A stretch of DNA of 64,000 nucleotides, from assembly GCF_041737845.1 (NCBI RefSeq), contig NZ_JBGSQX010000087.1, forward strand, positions 1 to 64,000, given 5' to 3'. Both the position numbers and the translations under genes were made by a program. The notes under the pieces were generated by a model. It was given only the letters and a program-made list of their open reading frames with translations, was not told the origin of the DNA and searched no databases. Positions within the stretch are counted from its first letter, which is position 1; each line of letters starts with the position of its first letter. Below are positions 1-9,000 of the stretch, in pieces. The DNA comes from Desulfococcus sp041737845 (GTDB taxonomy: Bacteria > Desulfobacterota > Desulfobacteria > Desulfobacterales > Desulfococcaceae).

Positions 1-12
1 CTCTTCCGATCT
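1..12. other. Illumina adapter remnant
   Basis: The first 12 bases, CTCTTCCGATCT, equal the 3' end of the standard Illumina TruSeq read adapter. They lie at the extreme edge of the window. The waaA reading frame runs through them but gives no recognisable waaA residues. This looks like untrimmed adapter on a contig end, not genomic DNA. Confidence 0.85.
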
Positions 13-487
13 GGCCCCGGGTGGGACCGTGATCCTGTGGGACACCATCGGCGAGCTGGCGCCGGCCTATGAGCAGGCCCAGGCGGCGTTTGTGGGGGGG
101 AGCCTTGCGCCCCTGGGGGGCCAGAATTTCATCGAGGCCCTCATCTGCGGCGTCATTCCCGTCATCGGGCCTTCCTGGGAAGATTTCAGGTGGGTCGGAG
201 AGGCGATCTTCGAGAGCGGCCTGGCCAGGATCGGCGCCGATTGGCGGGCCGTGGCCGGGCAACTGATCCGCGACATGAACCACCCGCCGCCCCGGGATGA
301 GGTGAAATCCCGCGCGCGGGCCTATTTTTCGCGTCGAAAGGGCGGTGCGGCGGAGGCCTGCCGCCTCATCTCCGCGTGCCTGTCCGGCGGCGGCCCGGGG
401 GTTTCGAAACGGTCATTCTTGACAAAAACGACAGATAAACGTAGGTTTCGGCAGCCGTTATCGCAAGGAATCAAGAGGACGCCATGA
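13..487 (+). CDS. waaA: 3-deoxy-D-manno-octulosonic acid (Kdo) transferase, C-terminal part
   Basis: This is the 3' end of the enzyme that transfers Kdo from CMP-Kdo to lipid A at the inner membrane. The visible part has the family's GT-B C-terminal signature: an AFVGGSLAPLGGQN motif followed by a P(V)IGP motif, which bind the nucleotide-sugar donor. The frame is open to the window edge. The GTG at position 29 falls inside the conserved domain, so it is not the start; about 270 N-terminal residues are missing. The tail after the Arg/Ala-rich helix is longer than usual and reads as low-complexity sequence. The stop overlaps the algH start by four bases (ATGA), suggesting translational coupling. 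Confidence 0.85.
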
Positions 488-1053
488 ACGACAAGATCCA
501 CATGTCCCTCAAGGGGCATTTTTTAATCGCCATGCCGGGCCTTCTGGACCCCAATTTCTCCCGGTCGGTCGTCTGCATCTGCGAGCACACCGGGGAAGGC
601 AGCCTTGGCCTGGTGGTGAACCGCGCCTATCCCACGCTCCTGTCCAAGGACATCTTCGAGGAGCTGGGCATCGACTATCTGCCGGAAAAAGCCGATATCC
701 CCATATTTTTTGGCGGACCGGTCCACATGGACGAGCTGTTCATCCTCCACGGCCCACCCTTTGACTGGGGGCCTTCGGTCATCATCGTGCCCTCGCTCGC
801 CATGAGCAACAATCGCGCCATACTGGAGGCCATCGCCCTCGGGAAGGGGCCCGACGCCTTCCAGATCACCCTGGGCTGCTCCGGCTGGGGGCCCGACCAG
901 ATGGAATCCGAGATGATGGAAAACGCCTGGCTCAGCACCCCGCTCTCCCGCGATGTCATTTTTGATTTTGATGTCGACGCCCGATGGGAAGCGGCCGTCC
1001 GAAAGCTGGGCATCGACCCCGCGCGCCTGACCGATGCGGCCGGCCATGCCTGA
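484..1053 (+). CDS. algH: YqgE/AlgH family protein
   Basis: A 189-residue protein of the UPF0301 (AlgH/YqgE) family, the usual family length. Diagnostic stretches are the N-terminal LKGHFLIAMPGL, then SLGLVVNR, then FFGGPV, and the C-terminal GCSGWGPDQ. No catalytic function is established for the family; in Pseudomonas AlgH affects alginate production. There are no membrane segments or signal peptide, so it is cytosolic. The start ATG overlaps the waaA stop and has a GAGGA box just upstream. The product name is secure; the biological role is open. Confidence 0.93.
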   Translation: MNDKIHMSLKGHFLIAMPGLLDPNFSRSVVCICEHTGEGSLGLVVNRAYPTLLSKDIFEELGIDYLPEKADIPIFFGGPVHMDELFILHGPPFDWGPSVIIVPSLAMSNNRAILEAIALGKGPDAFQITLGCSGWGPDQMESEMMENAWLSTPLSRDVIFDFDVDARWEAAVRKLGIDPARLTDAAGHA

Positions 1054-1096
1054 TGCGGCCCGGGCTCCATGAACGTGACGCGGACGGCCGGGGGCG

Positions 1097-1249
1097 TCAA
1101 TCCTTCCCGTCGCTCTCCTCCGAGGGGTCTTTTCGGTTCTTCTTGAGGCATGCCCTGTCCTTCCTCACGAACGCGCACACCTTGGGATTGTGATATTCCT
1201 TGCAGTTCAAGGGATTGTACAACGGGCATTCAGGATGCTTCTTTGACAT
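1097..1249 (-). CDS. small four-cysteine protein
   Basis: A 50-residue protein starting at ATG 1249. Four cysteines are spaced CX7CX8CX8C (residues 8, 16, 25 and 34) and interleaved with His5, His20 and several Lys/Arg, followed by a charged tail. The even cysteine spacing suggests a small metal-binding or disulfide-bonded fold. I do not recognise a named family. Most of a much longer open frame on this strand is antisense to the dynamin gene; only this 3' segment looks protein-like in composition. It is convergent with algH (43 bases apart). Confidence 0.55.
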   Translation of the reverse strand: MSKKHPECPLYNPLNCKEYHNPKVCAFVRKDRACLKKNRKDPSEESDGKD

Positions 1250-1570
1250 GAGTCGATTCCCCGCGGGTTGGGACGGCAGCCGGGCCGCCGGACGGGAGGC
1301 CGGGGATCGCCTCGGTCCCCCTCCGACGTTATGGTCTGCTATACCACAAGAGACACCGACCGGCAAGCCGGGACAGGCCCTGCCGCGGTCGGCCGCGCTG
1401 GGCAAATCGCTTTGACAAGCCAATGGATTTATACTACAGCGTCGCAGGCATGTTTGTGCGCGCAGCCAGCGGCGTTCGTGGAATCGGCGCTGGGACGCAA
1501 GCGGGCGCGGCGGGCGCTCATCAGCCGGCCGGGCGGCATGCCGCTGACCCCCCTGAATTTGAGGTAGTGG
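1250..1570. other. intergenic region before dynamin-like gene
   Basis: About 320 bases between a minus-strand small gene and a plus-strand gene, so promoters for both should lie here. A consensus TTGACA sits at 1412-1417, but the best -10 candidate at normal spacing (1435-1440) is poor, and TATACT at 1430-1435 is only 12 bases away. I see no tRNA, repeat array or convincing ORF. Confidence 0.4.
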
Positions 1571-3808
1571 ATGGACCGGTATCACCAGTTTAAGGAACAC
1601 TTGATCGGGATCACCCGCACGACCGCGTCCCTGTGCGACGAGGTCAGGGCGCTTTCCGGCGTCGGCGCGGCGCCCACGGACCACTGGAAACGGACCTGCG
1701 AAGAGGTCGGGCGGCAGGTGTCCGCCGAATTGTTGCGGGTCGCCGTGGTCGGCCCCATCAAATCCGGAAAAAGCACCTTCGTCAATTCCCTGTTCAAGGG
1801 CGAGTATCTGAAACGGGGCGCCGGCGTGGTGACTTCCATCGTCACGAGAATCCGCAGGGGCGGCATCCTCAGGGCGACTCTCTTCTTCAAGTCGTGGGGC
1901 GAGATCAACCGCGAGATCGAAAGCGCCATGGTGCTGTTTCCCGCCTCGGACTGGCGCTCCGGCAGCGGCCCCTTCGACATCCGCGAGGCGCGCGACCGGG
2001 ACGATCTGGCCCGGGCATTGGCCGCCGTGAGCGGGGACCGCCTCATCACCCAGGACGCGCGAAACATGAACAGCGTCATCATCGGCGCCTACCTGGAAGG
2101 GTACGACCGGGTCCGGGAGATCGTTTCGGAGGAACCGGCCACCCGCGAGTACGCAGGCGACGCCTTCGGAAAACACAAGGCCTATACCGGAGACGACACC
2201 CTGGCGGTGTTTCTGAGGGACATAGAGCTCACCATCGATTCGGGAAGCACGGACGAGACCATCGAGATCGCCGACTGCCAGGGAAGCGACTCCCCCAATC
2301 CCCTGCATCTGGCCATGATCCAGGAGTATCTCCGGGCGACCCACCTGATCGTCTACGTCGTCAGCGGGCGAACCGGGCTGCGGCAGGCGGACATCCGCTT
2401 TCTTTCGACCATCAAGCGGATGGGAATCCTCGACAACACCCTTTTCCTCATCAACGCCGACTTCGGCGAGCACGACAGCCTGGACGACCTCATGCGGGTC
2501 GCCGCCAGGACCCGGGACGACATTGCCCTGCTGCGCCCCGATCCCGACGTCTACGTCCTGTCGGCATTGTTCAACCTCTTCAGATGCACGGAGGATGCCC
2601 TGTCGGTAAAAGACCGGCTGCGCATGGCCCAGTGGAAGGGGGAGGGGGCCATGACGGCGTTTTCCGACGGGGAAACCCGCAGGTTCGAGGCGACCATCCA
2701 TCGGAAGCTGACGGAGGAGCGATATGCGCTCCTCCTGAAAAACCACCTCGAACGCATAGGCCTCCAGGTGGCCGGCATGGCCCACTGGGCACGGGTCAGA
2801 AAAGACCTGTTCGGCAAGGACGCCCGGGAGGTGGCGAAGATCGTCCGGGAGATCGGGGCCCATCAGGGAAAGATCGCCGCCGTCAAGAACACGATCCGAA
2901 GCACCTTGTCCGGCGCCGTGGAGGCGCTCAAACAGGACCTGAAGCAGGACGTCGACCGGTTTTTCGACAAACATGACGGCATCCTGGGCGAGGCCCTGCG
3001 CTTTCTGAGGGGATACCATCCGATCTATGCCGAATGGGCACACCACGTTTCGTCTGCGGGGTTCTCAAGCGCCCTGTACCACGTGTTCCAGGAGGTCAGG
3101 CGCACCCTCGACGGATTCATGGCCGAGTCGGTCAATCCGGAGATCATCCGCTTCATTCGCGACGAGGAGGACAAGATCCGGGAGCATTTCGCCGCCGTTG
3201 CCGGCTCATACGATGCCATGGTCCGGGACGCCCTTTCGGAATACAACCGGATCATGACCGACCTGGACCTCCCCCGGCTCGGGGATGGGGCGGCGCCGGC
3301 GGCCCTGCCCGAGGTGTCGGCCGTCGCGAGGTCCGCGGGCCTCAAGGTGCCGCCGGCCATCGCCGCCATGCAGTACAGCGCCTCCATCCGCGGCGAGGCC
3401 GTGATGCGCCTCGGCGTTTACCGGATCGTCCGGTTTTTCAGGAAGATGTTCAAGACCCCCCCCCACGGCCCGGCGGGGGAGGAGCTGCTGGCCCTGAAGG
3501 ACGGGGTCCTTCGGCTGAAGCGTGAAACGGAGCAGTCCATTGCCTTCAACTTCAAGGACTATCGGGAAAACATCAAGTTTCAATATCTGCTGAGCCTGGC
3601 GGATGCCGTCTCCAATGAATTCTATGAAGCCCTGGTGGAGCGGTTTGACGGCCACGTCTCGGATCTGGAGGGCATGGCGGTCCTGATCGAGGAGAAAAAG
3701 GCGGATGCCGCAGAAACCCGGAGGATGCTGGAACACATCGAGGCGGCATGCCTGGACGTTGCAGGCGATATCGCGCGCCTCAAGGAGGAGATCAGCGCCG
3801 CGTCCTAG
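1571..3808 (+). CDS. bacterial dynamin-like GTPase
   Basis: A 745-residue large GTPase. G1 is GPIKSGKS (residues 61-68), a G2-like threonine follows in VTSIVT (88-92), G3 is DCQG (235-238), and a G4-like NADF lies at about 295-298. The long C-terminal half is helical and charged, as in the dynamin stalk. The last 100 residues look like coiled coil. Bacterial dynamins bind and remodel membranes. No clear transmembrane pair is visible, so membrane attachment would be through a paddle or a partner. Many bacterial dynamins occur as tandem pairs; this one is single. The G4 motif departs from NKxD, so nucleotide specificity should be tested. The frame opens with ATG shortly after GAGGTAG. Confidence 0.8.
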   Translation: MDRYHQFKEHLIGITRTTASLCDEVRALSGVGAAPTDHWKRTCEEVGRQVSAELLRVAVVGPIKSGKSTFVNSLFKGEYLKRGAGVVTSIVTRIRRGGILRATLFFKSWGEINREIESAMVLFPASDWRSGSGPFDIREARDRDDLARALAAVSGDRLITQDARNMNSVIIGAYLEGYDRVREIVSEEPATREYAGDAFGKHKAYTGDDTLAVFLRDIELTIDSGSTDETIEIADCQGSDSPNPLHLAMIQEYLRATHLIVYVVSGRTGLRQADIRFLSTIKRMGILDNTLFLINADFGEHDSLDDLMRVAARTRDDIALLRPDPDVYVLSALFNLFRCTEDALSVKDRLRMAQWKGEGAMTAFSDGETRRFEATIHRKLTEERYALLLKNHLERIGLQVAGMAHWARVRKDLFGKDAREVAKIVREIGAHQGKIAAVKNTIRSTLSGAVEALKQDLKQDVDRFFDKHDGILGEALRFLRGYHPIYAEWAHHVSSAGFSSALYHVFQEVRRTLDGFMAESVNPEIIRFIRDEEDKIREHFAAVAGSYDAMVRDALSEYNRIMTDLDLPRLGDGAAPAALPEVSAVARSAGLKVPPAIAAMQYSASIRGEAVMRLGVYRIVRFFRKMFKTPPHGPAGEELLALKDGVLRLKRETEQSIAFNFKDYRENIKFQYLLSLADAVSNEFYEALVERFDGHVSDLEGMAVLIEEKKADAAETRRMLEHIEAACLDVAGDIARLKEEISAAS

Positions 3809-3862
3809 CGGAGACGGGGCATCTCCCTCCGTGTCCACCCCACACTGTCAAAGGAAACAAGA

Positions 3863-4948
3863 ATGAAACGCGCACTCATCACCGGAATCACGGGCCAGGA
3901 CGGCGCATACCTTGCGGATTTCCTGCTGAAAAAAAGATACGAGGTCCATGGGATCAAACGGCGCTCCTCCTCCTTCAACACGGCGCGGGTCGACCATCTC
4001 TACCGGGACCCCCACGAGGAAGACATCCAGTTCCGGATGCACTACGGCGACCTGACCGACGCCACCAACCTGATCCGGATCATTCAGGAGGTTCGTCCCG
4101 ACGAGATCTACAACCTGGCCGCCCAGAGCCATGTGAAGGTCTCCTTCGAGACCCCCGAATACACCGCCAACGCCGACGCCATCGGCACGCTGAGGCTCCT
4201 GGAGGCCATCCGGATCCTCGGGCTGGAGCAAAAAACCCGGTTCTACCAGGCCTCGACCAGCGAGATGTTCGGCAAGGTCCAGGAGATCCCCCAGAAGGAG
4301 ACCACCCCCTTCTATCCCAGGAGCCCCTATGGCGCCGCCAAGGTCTATGCCTACTGGATCACCGTCAATTACAGGGAAGCCTACGGCCTTTATGCCTGCA
4401 ACGGCATTCTGTTCAACCACGAATCCCCGATCCGGGGGGAGACCTTCGTCACCCGCAAGATCACCCGGGCCGTGAGCCGGATCAAGCTGGGAATGCAGGA
4501 GAGGATCTACCTGGGCAATCTCGACGCCAAACGCGACTGGGGCCACGCCCAGGACTACGTCCGGGCCATGTGGCTCATGCTTCAGGCGGAGGCCCCCGAA
4601 GACTTCGTCATTGCGACGGGCGAAGCCCACTCCGTCCGGGAGTTCGTCGAAAGGGCCTTCGCCGAGGTGGGCATGGCCATTGCCTGGGAGGGCCGCGGCG
4701 TGGATGAGGTCGGCAGGGATGCGGAGAGCGGGCGCGTCGTCGTCCGCATCGACCCCCGGTATTTCCGGCCCACCGAGGTCGACTTTCTCCTGGGCGACCC
4801 CGCCAAGGCCCGGAGCATCCTGGGCTGGAAGCCGGAGGTCTCCTTTGAGGACCTGGTGCGGATCATGATCCGGGAGGACCTGAAGTCGGCCGAAAAAGAC
4901 CGCGTCTGCGAGAGAGAGGGGTTCTCGACCTTTCATCACTTCGAATAG
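3863..4948 (+). CDS. gmd: GDP-mannose 4,6-dehydratase
   Basis: Converts GDP-D-mannose to GDP-4-dehydro-6-deoxy-D-mannose, the first step to GDP-L-fucose. At 361 residues it has normal length. It shows the Rossmann motif GITGQDGAYLADFL at the N-terminus, the family stretch KRRSSSFNTARVDHL, the TSEMFGK catalytic region and the short-chain-dehydrogenase SPYGAAKVYA (YxxxK). The NHESPIRGETFVTRKI stretch is also characteristic. A long N-terminal open frame in another phase is a shadow. A GGAAACA box precedes the ATG. It sits 15 bases upstream of fcl, so the two form an operon. Confidence 0.95.
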   Translation: MKRALITGITGQDGAYLADFLLKKRYEVHGIKRRSSSFNTARVDHLYRDPHEEDIQFRMHYGDLTDATNLIRIIQEVRPDEIYNLAAQSHVKVSFETPEYTANADAIGTLRLLEAIRILGLEQKTRFYQASTSEMFGKVQEIPQKETTPFYPRSPYGAAKVYAYWITVNYREAYGLYACNGILFNHESPIRGETFVTRKITRAVSRIKLGMQERIYLGNLDAKRDWGHAQDYVRAMWLMLQAEAPEDFVIATGEAHSVREFVERAFAEVGMAIAWEGRGVDEVGRDAESGRVVVRIDPRYFRPTEVDFLLGDPAKARSILGWKPEVSFEDLVRIMIREDLKSAEKDRVCEREGFSTFHHFE

Positions 4949-4963
4949 AAAAAGGGGGCAGGC

Positions 4964-6016
4964 ATGGACAGATCGGCGAAAATCTATGTGGCGGGCCATC
5001 GGGGGCTGGTCGGAGAGGCCATCTGCCGCCGGCTTGCTTCGGCCGGATACGGCAATGTCATCCGGCGGACCCGCAAAGAGCTGGACCTCACGCGCCAGGA
5101 CGCCGTCGAGGCCTTTTTCCGGGAAGAGCGGCCGGAATACGTCTTCCTGGCGGCGGCCAAGGTGGGGGGGATTCACGCCAATAACACCTTCCCGGCGGAA
5201 TTCATCTACCAGAACCTGGCCATCCAGACCCACCTGATCCATGCGAGCCACCGCTTCGGGGCCCGGCGGCTTCTTTTTCTCGGAAGCTCCTGCATCTACC
5301 CCCGGGACTGCCCCCAGCCCATGAAAGAGGCCCACCTCCTGACGGGTCCCCTGGAGCCCACCAATTCCCCTTACGCCGTGGCCAAGATCTCCGGGATCGA
5401 GATGTGCTGGGCCTACAACCGCCAGCACCAGACCTGCTTCATCCCGGTCATGCCCACCAATCTCTACGGCATCAACGACAATTTCAACCTCGAAACCTCC
5501 CACGTCCTTCCCGCCATGATCCGCAAATTCCACCTGGCCCGCCTCGCAGCCGAAAAGAACTGGGAGGCCGTCGCAAAAGACGAGGCCCTCTACGGCCCCA
5601 TTCCGGCCGACATCCAGGCCGCTTTGGGCATGGGCGGCGGATCCCGGGGGGGGTCGGAGCCGGTCGTGCGCCTGTGGGGCACCGGGTCCCCCAAGCGGGA
5701 GTTCCTTTATGTGGACGACCTGGCCGATGCCTGCCTCTTTGTGATGAACCACGGGTCCATCGACCGCATCATGCCGCCTGCGGCCTTCCTCCTGAACATC
5801 GGCACAGGGGAAGACCTCACCATCCGCGAGCTTGCCCTCGCCATCGCCCGCGTCGTCGGGTTTGACGGCGCGGTGGAATGGGACCCGGACAAGCCCGACG
5901 GAACTCCCCGGAAGCTCCTGGACGTCTCCCGCATGACCGCCCTGGGCTGGAGAGCCGGCATCCGCCTCGAGGAAGGGCTGAAAAAGACCTATGAAGGGTA
6001 TGTCGGCAGGTATTGA
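4964..6016 (+). CDS. fcl: GDP-L-fucose synthase
   Basis: An NADPH-dependent 3,5-epimerase/4-reductase that turns the Gmd product into GDP-L-fucose, a donor for surface polysaccharide. It has the N-terminal AGHRGLVGEAI Rossmann motif, AAAKVGGIHANN, the FLGSSCIYPRDCPQP active-site region and YAVAKISGIEMC with the YxxxK pair. A central segment near residues 205-230 is Gly/Ser rich and slightly longer than in E. coli WcaG (350 against about 321 residues). It is preceded by AAAAAGGGGGC. No glycosyltransferase lies nearby, so GDP-fucose use must be encoded elsewhere. Confidence 0.95.
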   Translation: MDRSAKIYVAGHRGLVGEAICRRLASAGYGNVIRRTRKELDLTRQDAVEAFFREERPEYVFLAAAKVGGIHANNTFPAEFIYQNLAIQTHLIHASHRFGARRLLFLGSSCIYPRDCPQPMKEAHLLTGPLEPTNSPYAVAKISGIEMCWAYNRQHQTCFIPVMPTNLYGINDNFNLETSHVLPAMIRKFHLARLAAEKNWEAVAKDEALYGPIPADIQAALGMGGGSRGGSEPVVRLWGTGSPKREFLYVDDLADACLFVMNHGSIDRIMPPAAFLLNIGTGEDLTIRELALAIARVVGFDGAVEWDPDKPDGTPRKLLDVSRMTALGWRAGIRLEEGLKKTYEGYVGRY

Positions 6017-6038
6017 ATCCCTTAGATAAACGATAACA

Positions 6039-9000
6039 ATGAGATATAAAACCACATTGCATCTGTCTCCAACTGCATTTGACGGGAAATATGAAGAACG
6101 GATCAACGCCTACAACGGACTTGATCCCCTGAATCAGAGCATTGTTCATATCCTTTCGGTCATCTATGACCAAGCAGCAAGAACCCATGTCCTCAATAGC
6201 CTCAAAAACCTCTTTATCGGAGACGCCGATGTCAAAAAATTCACGGTCAAAAGCCTGGACCCCTTATTCAATGAACTGATTGGCCTGGGCCTCATCGAGA
6301 GAGAGGATACCCGCGTTCGATGCAGTCTTTTCCTGATGGAACCGCTTTCGAGGCTGCTGGCGGACGAAGACCGCTTTGATGAAATCGCCGCCGCCGTCCA
6401 GAAAGCCATGCCTGTCACACGCTGGGATGGAAGGCTCGATTTTCCGAGATACGAGCAGATGGTCAGGGAGATTCGCATCGGACTGTATCGGCGGGATGTT
6501 GATCGTGTCCATGAAATTCTATCCTCCTACGAGAAAGACGATTTCCTTCGCAGTCGGCAGCTCCACCCTTTGGTCGCCGTGTTCAAGGATTCATTCGATA
6601 GGGTCTGGATTTCCGAATTCCTGCCCCAGGTTCTGCAATCGGATATCGCGAAAGCCCTTGTGGAAGAACTCGACCATCATTATTTACCCGTGGATCAGGA
6701 AATTCTCTCTTTTCTGAAGGCGTGTTCGACATCCATCCACGAGATGGATGACCGGGGACGCGTCCAAACCTTTCTGGCGGAGGAATGGATACTGGCAGGC
6801 CGGTTCAATGCCGCCGAAGAGTTGATATCCCGGGATGTCGGAATCACGGCATCCATCATCAGCGGGGTTCTGGCATTTCTTCGGGGAAATAACCTGGATG
6901 CGATTGCTCACTACGAGACGGCATTGCAATTGCTGAAAAAAAGCACCCGAAAACGCAAGGTTTATTTCAATACCCTATCCGGTGTGTTTTACATCCTTGC
7001 CTTGCTGAAAAGCGGCGCTGCCCAGGACATTCAGCATGGAAAAAACCTTGCCGCCATTGCGGCCAATGATGCCGACAATCCCCTGCAAGGTGCGTTCAAA
7101 ACATTAACCTGGCTGATCGGCGCCCGGGAAGGAGATCCGGATGCGCTTGAATCCATCAAGCATTGGGAAATCCCACTCTATGAATTCAGTCATTTTTCCA
7201 TTTTTATTCAATCGCTTGTCCTTTATTGGACCGATAAGAAAAAAGCCGGAAAATGGACCCGTCTCCTGATTCAATTGCACGACACCGCGGAAAAAAACCG
7301 GCATGAATGGCTGGCGGCGGAGGTTTCAGCACTGCTTTCCCATCTGCCTGGAAAGGATCAAAAATATCCTGAAACGGCGGCGGCATTTTTTGCAACAACC
7401 GGAATAGAGAGCATGGTTGAGCTGATTCAGCCGGAAAGCAAATGGCAGCAGGCGCTGAATGCGCTGATCAGCCTGAAAAGGCCAGATGCCGTCGTTGTTG
7501 AAGCCGAGAAATCATCCCGCCTGGTCTGGCTGCTGGGCCTGGATAAAAAATACGGCCATTGGCACCTTTCCCCGCGGGAACAGATCAAAACCGCCACAGG
7601 CGGGTGGACCAAGGGGCGCAAGATCGCCTTGAAACGCCTGTACCACGAAACCGCGACCTTGGATTTCCTGACATCCCAGGACAAATTGGTTTGCGCGTGC
7701 ATTGAAGAGGATCGGTTTGTCTGGCGGGGATATCCGGAAGTCAGCTACGATTTCAAATCACGGGCATTGAAAGCCCTTGCAGGACATCCCCTGGTGTTTT
7801 CAGAGGATTCCCCGGAGGTTCGGATCGAAATCGTCACGGGTCACCCGGAGCTGGTGATCAACAGACGGGAGGACGGCAAATTCCAAATTTCCTTTTCCCA
7901 GGATTTCAACGTCGAGAGTGATGTTCAACTCGTCCGGGAATCTCCCACTCGAATCAAGGTGATTGAAACCAAAGACGATGTCCTCCGAATCGCCAAGATT
8001 ATCGGCAAGGGGCTTACGGTGCCCGCCTCGGGAAAAACGCGGCTGCTCGAAGCCGTTGAGAGCGTGTCCCCCATCGTCACGGTTCATTCACAAATCGAGG
8101 GCATCGGGCGGGAGGCGGAAGCGGTACCCGCCGATCCGACGCCCAACATCCACCTGCGGCCCTTTGGACCGGGGCTGAAGATCGAGATGACAGTGCAGCC
8201 TTTTGCCCCGGAAGGCCCTTGTTTCCGGCCCGGAGAGGGCGGGGAAACAGTGATTTCCGACATTGGCGGCAATCTTCTACGGACAAAACGGGACCTTGAT
8301 CAAGAGAAAGAGCGCGCCGACAAGGCCATGGCCGCCTGCCCGACCCTGCTTTCCATCGGGGAGTCCCAAGATGCGATGTGGGAATGGGAACTGAGAGAAC
8401 CTGAAGATTGTCTTGAAGCCCTGACGGAGCTCTACGCCCTGGAAAACGCAGTCATCATCAAATGGCCCGAGGGGGAACGCTTGCGCATCCGGCAGCAGGC
8501 GGACATCAACCGGTTTTTCGTGAACGTCAAAAAAGAGAAGGACTGGTTTTCCGTATCCGGCGAGTTAAAGCTGGATGACGGCCTGGTGCTGTCAATGGAT
8601 CGGCTCTTCTCGTTGCTCGAAAGTGCCCCGGGCCGGTTTGTTCAATTGGAAGACGGCCAGTTTCTGGCGCTGACCCGGGCATTCAGAAAACGCCTGGATG
8701 AATTGGCCGCCTATTCGAAAAAATCGGGAAAAAACCGACGGTTTCATCCCCTGGCCGCCCTGTCGATCGAGGAACTGGCGGATGATCTCGGCGGTTTTGG
8801 CAGCGACCAGCACTGGAAAGCCCATCTGAAGCGATTGAAGGATGCCCACTCGCTGAAACCCGAGATCCCGTCGACCTTCAAGGCCGAGCTTCGCGATTAT
8901 CAGGTTGAAGGCTTTCGCTGGCTGGCCCGTTTGGCCCACTGGGGCGTCGGGGCGTGCCTGGCGGACGACATGGGCCTCGGGAAAACCATTCAGGCCCTGG

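Noticed and set aside
1412..1440. Sigma-70 promoter at TTGACA 1412
   Set aside because: No acceptable -10 at 16-18 bases. The TATACT is only 12 bases away.
1250..3046. Long minus-strand frame across the dynamin gene
   Set aside because: Only its 3' 153 bases (1097-1249) look protein-like. The rest is a shadow of the GTPase.
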